Of a stretch of 6,813 nt of DNA, positions 1 through 6,164 are shown piece by piece. The position numbers were made by a program, and so were the translations under genes. The stretch is taken from positions 1-6,813 of the forward strand of contig JALONY010000087.1 of assembly GCA_025454715.1 (NCBI GenBank). Direction: 5' to 3'. The notes beneath the pieces were generated by a model. That model was not told the DNA's origin. It made no database searches and worked only from the letters and a program-made list of their open reading frames with translations. Every line of letters starts with the position of its first letter. Position 1 is the stretch's first letter. This stretch comes from Anaerolineae bacterium (lineage in GTDB: Bacteria; Chloroflexota; Anaerolineae; Aggregatilineales; Phototrophicaceae).

Positions 1-71
1 CCCCCGGTAGGGATCGAACCTACGACCTCTTGCTTAGAAGGCAATTGCTCTATCCGCTGAGCTACGAGGGC
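1..71 (-). tRNA. tRNA-Arg (anticodon UCU), 3' end cut by window edge
   Basis: Read on the minus strand, the cloverleaf folds completely. The acceptor 5' strand is GCCCTCG, the D arm is GCTC/GAGC around AGCGGATA, the anticodon loop is CTTCTAA, and the T arm is GTAGG/CCTAC around TTCGATC. The loop places TCT at positions 34-36, which reads the Arg codons AGA and AGG. Six bases of the acceptor 3' strand (CGGGGG) are present. The next base, the discriminator and any encoded CCA lie left of the window. The acceptor stem contains one T-G wobble, and the first anticodon-stem pair (27-43) is A-G, a mismatch. The gene lies downstream of eno on the same strand, with a hairpin between them, so it is probably a separate transcript or is processed from read-through. 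Confidence 0.96.
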
Positions 72-92
72 ATGAGGCAAATTGTAACCGAA

Positions 93-119
93 AGCGCCGC
101 ATCTCGTCAATGCGGCGCT
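93..119 (-). terminator. GC-rich hairpin downstream of eno, probable terminator
   Basis: A perfect 10-bp inverted repeat (AGCGCCGCAT / ATGCGGCGCT) encloses a 7-nt loop and starts 11 bp after the eno stop codon. On the minus strand the stem is followed by TTTCGGTTACAATTT, a broken T-run, so it fits a weak intrinsic terminator rather than a textbook one. Its place between eno and the tRNA supports a role in ending the eno transcript. It could instead be a 3'-end RNA stabiliser or a processing element ahead of the tRNA. Confidence 0.6.
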
Positions 120-129
120 CAAAACCCGC

Positions 130-1470
<1,341 letters not shown>

Positions 1471-1510
1471 CTACCGCAAACCCCCGACCCGCGCTATTGG
1501 ATAAATTGCC

Positions 1511-1539
1511 CTGACATGCCGCTTTTTCGGGGTTACAAT
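1511..1539 (+). promoter_or_regulatory. Sigma-70-type promoter of the cysteine desulfurase-mnmA operon
   Basis: CTGACA (1511-1516) and TACAAT (1534-1539) each match the -35 and -10 consensus at five of six positions and are separated by exactly 17 bp. This predicts transcription starting near 1546, leaving a leader of about 37 nt that contains the ribosome site AAGAGG (1568-1573) before the ATG at 1583. The stretch is AT-richer than its surroundings. The rest of the 157-bp divergent region (1426-1582) must also hold the eno promoter, but no good match was found on the minus strand. No operator palindrome stood out, so any Fe-S or sulfur-responsive control is not visible. Confidence 0.7.
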
Positions 1540-1582
1540 CAAAGGACAGGACTAAAATAACCCGCCTAAGAGGAACTTTGTC

Positions 1583-2761
1583 ATGCCTGCGCCGCGCACC
1601 GTCTATCTCGACCATTCCGCCTCCACCCCCTGCGACCCTCGCGTCGTCGAGGCCATGACCCCCTACTTCAGCGAGGTCTATGGCAACTCGTCCTCGTCGC
1701 ACGGCTTCGGGCGAAAAGCCGAGATGGCCATCGAAAAAGCCCGCGAGCACATCGCCGCCGTCCTGCGTTGCCACCCCAACGAGATTATCTTCACCAGCGG
1801 CGGCAGTGAATCCGACAACCTCGCCATCCGCGGCGCAGGCTGGCTGATGCGCGCCCACGGCAAGGGCAACCACCTCATCACCACGCCGGTCGAGCACAGC
1901 GCCGTCTCGGTCACCGTCAAGCAGATGAGCGGCCTACAAGGCTTCCAATCGACCTTCCTGCCGGTCGGCAAGGACGCCAGCATCGACCCTGAAGACCTCG
2001 CCAACCACCTGACCGACCAAACCAGCGTCGTCAGCGTGATTTACGCCAACAACGAGGTCGGCACCCTCGCCCCGCTGGCGCAATTGGCCGCCCAAGCCCA
2101 CGCCCGTGGCGCGGTCTTCCACACCGATGCGGTGCAAGCCGCTGGCCAGCTCCCCCTCGATGTCACCCAGCTCGGCGTTGACCTGATGTCGCTCTCGGCG
2201 CACAAGTTTTATGGCCCCAAGGGCGTCGGCGCGCTGTACGTCCGCGATGGCATCGACCTCACCCCCGCCCAAAGCGGTGGCTCGCATGAGCGTGGGCGGC
2301 GCGCAGGGACGCACAACACCCCGTTCATCGTCGGCATGGCCAAAGCCCTCCAAATCGCCGAGGAAGAGCGCGACGCCCGCACCGCCCACTACCGCGCCCT
2401 GCGTGACCAGCTCATCGACGGCATCCTGACCCACGTCCCCGACGCTTATCTGACCGGCCACCCCACCGACCGCCTGCCCTCACACGCCTCGTTCGTGTTC
2501 GCCCATGTCGATAGCAGCAAGTTGCTGATGCACCTCGACATGCGCGGAATCGCGGGGAGTGGCGGCTCGGCATGTAAGACCGGCAACCCAGAGCCGTCTG
2601 GGGTTCTGCTGGCGATGGGCTACCCGCCCGAACTGGCCATCGGCAGCCTGCGCCTCACGGTCGGGCTGCACACCACCCCCGAAGAAATCGCCTATACGGT
2701 CGAGGCCGTGCGCCACTCCGTCGAGAAATTGCGCGCCCTCGCCAAGCTGTTTAGTGTATGA
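1583..2761 (+). CDS. iscS: Cysteine desulfurase, NifS/IscS family
   Basis: This PLP-dependent class V aminotransferase-fold enzyme converts L-cysteine to alanine and keeps the sulfur as a protein persulfide for tRNA thiolation or Fe-S assembly. The 392-residue length is typical. VYLDHSASTPCDPRV (7-21) is the classic N-terminus. TSGGSESDN (71-79) binds PLP phosphate, H105 stacks on the cofactor, and D182 and Q185 in HTDAVQAAG contact it. K208 in SAHKFYGPKG forms the Schiff base. GGSHERGRRAGTHN (232-245) is the family substrate and phosphate loop. The persulfide-forming cysteine is C331 in SGGSACKTGNPEPS, the long-loop form of the NifS/IscS group rather than the SufS group. The ATG has AAGAGG about 9 nt upstream. 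No IscU, IscA or IscR lies beside it. mnmA follows after 7 bp, so tRNA thiolation is its likely main job, as for YrvO in Bacillus subtilis. The iscS symbol is by family; nifS would be equally defensible. Confidence 0.96.
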   Translation: MPAPRTVYLDHSASTPCDPRVVEAMTPYFSEVYGNSSSSHGFGRKAEMAIEKAREHIAAVLRCHPNEIIFTSGGSESDNLAIRGAGWLMRAHGKGNHLITTPVEHSAVSVTVKQMSGLQGFQSTFLPVGKDASIDPEDLANHLTDQTSVVSVIYANNEVGTLAPLAQLAAQAHARGAVFHTDAVQAAGQLPLDVTQLGVDLMSLSAHKFYGPKGVGALYVRDGIDLTPAQSGGSHERGRRAGTHNTPFIVGMAKALQIAEEERDARTAHYRALRDQLIDGILTHVPDAYLTGHPTDRLPSHASFVFAHVDSSKLLMHLDMRGIAGSGGSACKTGNPEPSGVLLAMGYPPELAIGSLRLTVGLHTTPEEIAYTVEAVRHSVEKLRALAKLFSV

Positions 2762-2763
2762 GG
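2760..2763 (+). promoter_or_regulatory. Ribosome binding site fixing the mnmA start
   Basis: GAGG overlaps the TGA stop of the cysteine desulfurase gene (2759-2761) and sits 5 nt before ATG 2769. It settles the start against in-frame codons further upstream, and suggests that ribosomes finishing the desulfurase reinitiate on mnmA. Confidence 0.65.
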
Positions 2764-2768
2764 TTGAG

Positions 2769-3914
2769 ATGACCACCCCCAACAAGCGCGTCGTCGTCGC
2801 CATGAGCGGCGGCGTAGATAGCTCCGTTTCCGCCGCCCTGCTGGTCGAGCAGGGCTACGAAGTCATCGGCATGATGATGAAGCTCTGGGCAGAAGACACG
2901 TTCGACTCGTCGTGCAGCACCCACAACCGTTGCTGCACCCCCGAACAACTGGACGACGCCCGCCGCATCGCCGACAAGCTCGGCATCCCGTTTTACGTGC
3001 TGGATACCAAGGACGTGTTCCGCGCCTACATCGTCGAGTATTTCCTCGACATGCACCGCAAGGCGCTCACGCCCAACCCGTGCATCGAGTGCAACCGCCA
3101 CATCCGCTTTACGTGGCTCTACGAGAACGCCCGCGCCCTTGACGCCGACTACTTGGCCACCGGCCATTACGCCCGCATCACCCAATCGCCCGACGGTGCC
3201 TACCAGCTCCGCAAGGGCTTGGACGACGCCAAAGACCAGAGCTACGTGCTCAGCGTCCTGACCCAAGAGCACCTCGCGCACACCCTGTTCCCCATCGGCA
3301 ACTACCCCAAACCGCAGGTGCGCGATATCGCCGCCCGTTTCGGCTTGCCCACCGCCAGCAAGGCCGACAGCCAAGACCTGTGCTTCTTGGGCGATGGCGA
3401 TTATCGCCGCTTCCTGCGCGAATACGCCCCAGAAGCCCTGACGACCGGGCCGATCGTGTTGGTCGATGGCACGGTCGTCGGTGAGCATACCGGCCTCGCC
3501 AATTACACCGTCGGCCAGCGCAAGGGCTTGAACGTCCAGAGCGCCATCCCGTTGTTCGTCCTCGACTCCGACCCGACCCGCAACGCCCTGATCGTCGGCC
3601 CCCGCGAGCAACTCGGCAGCGACGACCTGACCGCCCATCGCGTGTCGTGGATTGACGGCAGCGCCCCGACCGAGCCTATCCGCGCCCAAGTCAAGATTCG
3701 CTACAAGGCCGCCCCTGCCGAGGCATGGGTCACGCCGCTGTCCGCAGACCGTGTGCATATCCAGTTCGAGACCCCCCTGCGCGACATCACCCCCGGGCAA
3801 GGCGCGGTCATGTACGACGGTGACCGCGTGCTGGGCGCAGGCATCATAGAGCGCCAGACGCAGCGGGAACGAGCAACCCAATCGTCTCTCGTGGGTACAG
3901 CATCACCAGCATAG
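2769..3914 (+). CDS. mnmA: tRNA-specific 2-thiouridylase MnmA
   Basis: MnmA adenylates U34 of tRNA-Lys, tRNA-Glu and tRNA-Gln and replaces its O2 with sulfur, which helps accurate reading of purine-ending codons. The protein is 381 residues. The PP-loop ATP site is S13-GGVDSS-19. TGHYAR (131-136), DQSYVLS (156-162) and GQRKG (249-253) are family signatures. The catalytic pair is C108 in TPNPCIECN and C205 in DSQDLCF, matching C102 and C199 of E. coli. C105 forms a CxxC where E. coli has Asp. Three more cysteines lie at C49, C55 and C56. The C-terminal domain ends at the usual VLGAGIIE (354-361), followed by about 20 extra polar residues encoded antisense to the next gene. The reading frame is open well upstream of 2769, inside the desulfurase gene. 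The ATG at 2769 was chosen because MTTPNKRVVVAMSGG is the proper N-terminus and GAGG (2760-2763) lies 5 nt before it. It is co-transcribed and probably translationally coupled with the desulfurase. Confidence 0.97.
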   Translation: MTTPNKRVVVAMSGGVDSSVSAALLVEQGYEVIGMMMKLWAEDTFDSSCSTHNRCCTPEQLDDARRIADKLGIPFYVLDTKDVFRAYIVEYFLDMHRKALTPNPCIECNRHIRFTWLYENARALDADYLATGHYARITQSPDGAYQLRKGLDDAKDQSYVLSVLTQEHLAHTLFPIGNYPKPQVRDIAARFGLPTASKADSQDLCFLGDGDYRRFLREYAPEALTTGPIVLVDGTVVGEHTGLANYTVGQRKGLNVQSAIPLFVLDSDPTRNALIVGPREQLGSDDLTAHRVSWIDGSAPTEPIRAQVKIRYKAAPAEAWVTPLSADRVHIQFETPLRDITPGQGAVMYDGDRVLGAGIIERQTQRERATQSSLVGTASPA

Positions 3915-4677
3915 CCCCCGCCACGATATACGGGCCATACGGCAACGCGGCGAAGGCGCTATACCCCCCGCGAAACACCCGCTGGTACACGATAAACATC
4001 AACGCGCCCAGCGCGCCCAACAAAATCGTGGCCACCATCGCGAACAAGAAGGCCTTCCAGCCCAAAATCAGGCCGACCACGCCGGCCAACATCACATCGC
4101 CATACCCAAACGCCACCTCGTTCAACGGCTGGCCGCGCAATTTGCCAATCACATACGCAAACAGCGCGCCGCCGTTGAACAGGGCGAAAAACACCACATA
4201 CCCCACCACCCCGCCAATCACCGACTCGACCAAGACATCGGGGAAGCGACCGGTCAGGAGCGCGTCGGCCAGCGCCACCGCCAAAAACGGCGCAATAACC
4301 ACGTACAAAATCAGGTGATGCTCCACGTCAATCACGACGACAAGCGTAAAAAACGCCACGTAAATCAGCCAAAACACCACCTGCGCCAACGGCACGCCGT
4401 ACTGCTGCGCCGCGTTCAGCGTCAAGACGGTCAACACGACCGCCAAGACCTCGGTCAGCGGGTGCCGCCAATCCAGCGCGTTGCCCGCCGATGACGTGCG
4501 CTTGCCCAGCACAAACGCCAAAATCCCCGACATCGCCAAGCCACGCCGCCGCTCGAAATCGGGGTAACGCGGCCATTTCGGGCGTCGCCGAAACGGCAAC
4601 TCGTCCGCCAGCGCATTGACCACCGCGCCAATCACGACGCCATAAACGACCGCAAACACCCACGCCCAAACCGTCAT
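3844..4677 (-). CDS. A24-family prepilin peptidase-like membrane aspartyl protease
   Basis: Type 4 prepilin peptidases are membrane GxGD aspartyl proteases that cleave (and often N-methylate) pilin and pseudopilin leaders. Counting from the GTG at 4683, the two catalytic aspartates are D119 in VVVIDVEHHLI and D196 in FGYGDVML. LPYGPYIVAGAML (248-260) is the typical C-terminal motif. Hydrophobic stretches near 5-25, 78-118, 124-142, 152-172, 197-233 and 249-271 suggest about eight membrane helices. The N-terminal loop resembles the family (ELPFRRRP near 28-35, WRHPLTEV at 72-79), but the two CxxC zinc pairs of classical PilD are absent, and the protein has no cysteine at all. GTG 4683 and ATG 4677 are both possible starts; ATG gives 277 residues and correct ribosome-site spacing. 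It is the last gene of the minus-strand operon, 17 bp after the JAMM gene. Its 3' end overlaps mnmA by 71 bp. No pilin is in view, so the substrate is unknown. Confidence 0.88.
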   Translation of the reverse strand: MTVWAWVFAVVYGVVIGAVVNALADELPFRRRPKWPRYPDFERRRGLAMSGILAFVLGKRTSSAGNALDWRHPLTEVLAVVLTVLTLNAAQQYGVPLAQVVFWLIYVAFFTLVVVIDVEHHLILYVVIAPFLAVALADALLTGRFPDVLVESVIGGVVGYVVFFALFNGGALFAYVIGKLRGQPLNEVAFGYGDVMLAGVVGLILGWKAFLFAMVATILLGALGALMFIVYQRVFRGGYSAFAALPYGPYIVAGAMLVMLYPRETIGLLVPAASGAL

Positions 4678-4684
4678 CGCCACG

Positions 4685-4690
4685 CCCTTT
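4685..4690 (-). promoter_or_regulatory. Ribosome binding site deciding the prepilin peptidase start
   Basis: AAAGGG on the minus strand lies 7 nt before ATG 4677 but only 1 nt before the alternative GTG 4683. This favours the ATG and gives a 277-residue product. Confidence 0.6.
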
Positions 4691-4694
4691 CGGC

Positions 4695-5249
4695 CTACTG
4701 TATCACCGGCGGCGGGGGCAACAACGACAGCGCCACCCCAATCACCAACAACGCCGCCACCACCCCGCCCAACACCGTCACGATGCGCTGCTGGCGGGTC
4801 AATCGGTCGGGCTCGGTCTGGCGGTCATCCTCGGGGCGGCTGGCCTGAATCAACAGCGGCACCCGCTCGACTGCGCCAGCCGCAATCCGCCACGCCATCA
4901 CCTCCGGCGCTTGGCCGCGCAAGCTCACGATCACCTGCACCGCGTCGGGGTAGTGCGCCTCGGCGATGTCGCGCCCCGACGGGATGGCGGGCGTGCGCGG
5001 GTGCGAATGATAAAACCCGACCAACACCTGCCCACGCCGCCCGAGGCCGCCCAACACCCGCGCCAGCCCCGCCGCGTCCATCACGAACGCCGTCTCGGGC
5101 GTCGGGCTGACGTTCTCGACCGCGACGACCTCGCGCACATCACCCGCCGCGTCTCCCAGCAACACCCCGCAACACTCGTGCGGAAAGGCCGCTTTTGCGT
5201 GCCGTGCGATGGACTCGGCGGCCTCGGGGGTCAGCCAAACGCGCCTCAT
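4695..5249 (-). CDS. JAMM/MPN-domain metalloprotease with C-terminal membrane anchor
   Basis: JAB1/MPN/Mov34 proteins are zinc isopeptidases or peptidases; bacterial members include enzymes that release sulfur-carrier or ubiquitin-like proteins, such as mycobacterial Mec. The full JAMM signature is present: E25 in FPHECCGVLLG, then H81-S-H83-P, S91 and D94 in SGRDIAEAHYPD. YPDAVQVIVSL (100-110) is the usual strand after the motif. The catalytic domain ends near residue 135. A charged linker (about 138-155) follows, then one hydrophobic helix (about 156-177) and a short proline-rich end (PPPPVIQ). This predicts a tail-anchored protein with the protease domain in the cytoplasm; no signal peptide is seen. 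The ATG overlaps the stop of the upstream gene (ATGA), and GGAGG at 5263-5267 is 13 nt away, so translation is probably coupled. The natural substrate is not evident: no ubiquitin-like, ThiS-like or E1-like gene is in the window. Confidence 0.92.
   Translation of the reverse strand: MRRVWLTPEAAESIARHAKAAFPHECCGVLLGDAAGDVREVVAVENVSPTPETAFVMDAAGLARVLGGLGRRGQVLVGFYHSHPRTPAIPSGRDIAEAHYPDAVQVIVSLRGQAPEVMAWRIAAGAVERVPLLIQASRPEDDRQTEPDRLTRQQRIVTVLGGVVAALLVIGVALSLLPPPPVIQ
5246..5249 (-). promoter_or_regulatory. ATGA stop-start overlap (translational coupling site)
   Basis: On the minus strand the four bases ATGA contain the TGA ending the beta-rich hypothetical gene and the ATG beginning the JAMM protease. 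Such overlaps usually mean that terminating ribosomes reinitiate, giving linked production of the two proteins. Confidence 0.75.
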
Positions 5250-5686
5250 TCGCCCGCGCCAGCCTCCGGCGCGCCCGTTTGCGAGTCGCCCGCTGGCTCG
5301 TCGTCATACGTCTCCTGCCAGTCCTCGGCAGGGTCATAGGGCGGTATCAAGAACCCGACCACCTCGGTCTGCTGGGGCGGGTTGCGCGTCTCGTAAAACA
5401 GCTCGACCGTCAGCGCATACGCACCCGCCGGTTCCGGCTTGTTGCGGATGTGCATGGTGAACTCCATCGCGTTGTGCATCGTCTCGATGATGTTCAGCTC
5501 GCTCACCAGCGTATCGTCGTCGTCGTGCAAGGTCAGCAACAGGTTGGGGCGCTCCAAAAACGGCGACACCTTAATCTCGACGAACACCCGAAAACGGTCT
5601 GGGTACGGCGTCACCCCCACCGACTCGATTTTCACACGGCTACGCGGTTGCGGCGAGCCACCCATATCGAACAACGGAATTTCCAT
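5246..5686 (-). CDS. Conserved-looking hypothetical protein, beta-rich with acidic C-terminal tail
   Basis: The 146-residue product belongs to no family recognised here. From about residue 17 to 115 it alternates hydrophobic and polar residues (for example RVKIESVGV, RFRVFVEIKV, NLLLTLHD, AYALTVELFYE, TEVVGFLIP), as in a beta-sandwich of roughly seven strands. A segment rich in Asp (DDDD at 55-58) sits in a loop. The last 30 residues are acidic and low in complexity (EDW, YDDEP, ending GAGE) and probably disordered. There is no signal peptide or membrane helix, and no terminal Gly-Gly, so it is not an obvious ubiquitin-like protein. The ATG at 5686 has GGTGG 6 nt upstream. Its stop overlaps the JAMM protease start by ATGA, and the ACT gene ends 29 bp upstream. 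Tight coupling suggests that it works with the JAMM protease, as adaptor, regulator or substrate; this is inference only. Confidence 0.82.
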   Translation of the reverse strand: MEIPLFDMGGSPQPRSRVKIESVGVTPYPDRFRVFVEIKVSPFLERPNLLLTLHDDDDTLVSELNIIETMHNAMEFTMHIRNKPEPAGAYALTVELFYETRNPPQQTEVVGFLIPPYDPAEDWQETYDDEPAGDSQTGAPEAGAGE

Positions 5687-5715
5687 ACGATACCACCACC
5701 TTCATCAAAACGGCT

Positions 5716-6150
5716 TTACGCCTGCTCAATCAACGTCTTCAACGCGCCCATCGCGGCCTCGAACTGGTCTTCGCGCACCAAAATATGGTCACGGCTGAAC
5801 GCGCCCAGCGGGATGATGCTCACCCCCGCCCGCGCACACGCCGCGCTGATGGCCGCCATGAACCCGATCAAGGTCGGCGGCAACACCACGTCGAACGTAA
5901 TCAGCCGATAGCCCGACTCGCTCACCTCGGCGCCCAACATCCGCTTGCCGAACTCCTCGACCGCCTCGTCCGGCACAATCAAGGTCACCTCGTCTTTGTC
6001 CACAATCAACGTGCTGAACGGGCTACCGACCTCGGCCAGCACCCCCGCCGCCATCGTGATGGCCGCCGCGGGCAATTTCACCATCACATAGCGCTCACCA
6101 TCCGAAAACAACCGAGTCTGTTGCAACGCCTCACGGGTCGTCAGGGTCAT
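5716..6150 (-). CDS. ACT-domain (ACT_7/CASTOR-like) protein
   Basis: The 144-residue product resembles the small stand-alone ACT-domain proteins grouped with the CASTOR amino-acid sensor fold. These are thought to bind amino acids or similar small ligands; their targets in bacteria are mostly unknown. The N-terminal half has a strand pair around YVMVKLP (21-27) and the pair STLIVDKDEVTLIVPDE (46-62). The C-terminal ACT unit runs GYRLITFDVVL (80-90), LIGFMAAISAACARAGVSIIPLGAF (94-118) and DHILVREDQFEAAMGAL (121-137). The strand-helix-strand order and the HILVRE ending are the family hallmarks. It has no membrane helix and no fused enzyme domain. An upstream GTG at 6168 is in frame and overlaps the preceding stop (GTGA), but ATG 6150 has the much stronger GAGGAGG 5 nt upstream and was chosen. 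The ParB/Srx-like gene ends 14 bp before this ATG, which suggests joint expression and perhaps ligand-dependent control of its partner. Confidence 0.85.
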   Translation of the reverse strand: MTLTTREALQQTRLFSDGERYVMVKLPAAAITMAAGVLAEVGSPFSTLIVDKDEVTLIVPDEAVEEFGKRMLGAEVSESGYRLITFDVVLPPTLIGFMAAISAACARAGVSIIPLGAFSRDHILVREDQFEAAMGALKTLIEQA

Positions 6151-6155
6151 CTCGC

Positions 6156-6162
6156 CCTCCTC
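6156..6162 (-). promoter_or_regulatory. Strong ribosome binding site deciding the ACT-domain gene start
   Basis: GAGGAGG on the minus strand, followed by a further G, lies 5 nt from ATG 6150. The competing GTG 6168 has no purine-rich sequence at a useful distance, so the shorter 144-residue product is preferred. Confidence 0.75.
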
Positions 6163-6164
6163 AC

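Noticed and set aside
2559..2768. N-terminal extension of MnmA by 70 residues upstream of 2769
   Set aside because: This part is an out-of-frame reading of the desulfurase 3' end. The Arg/Pro-rich sequence has no counterpart in MnmA, and the ribosome site and PP-loop spacing support 2769.
2751..3881. Long minus-strand open frame of 376 codons opposite mnmA
   Set aside because: It is an antisense shadow of MnmA. It has no recognisable domain, and the low number of stops is explained by GC-rich codon use.
3866..3896. Possible shared terminator (ACGAG...CTCGT, ACCC...GGGT) in the convergent overlap
   Set aside because: The arms are only 4-5 bp, the loop is long or the stems conflict, and there is no T-tract on either strand.
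5246..5686. Beta-rich protein as a ubiquitin-like modifier for the JAMM protease
   Set aside because: There is no C-terminal Gly-Gly, the end is an acidic disordered tail, the body is larger than a beta-grasp fold, and no E1 or E2-like gene is nearby. A protease partner of another kind remains possible.
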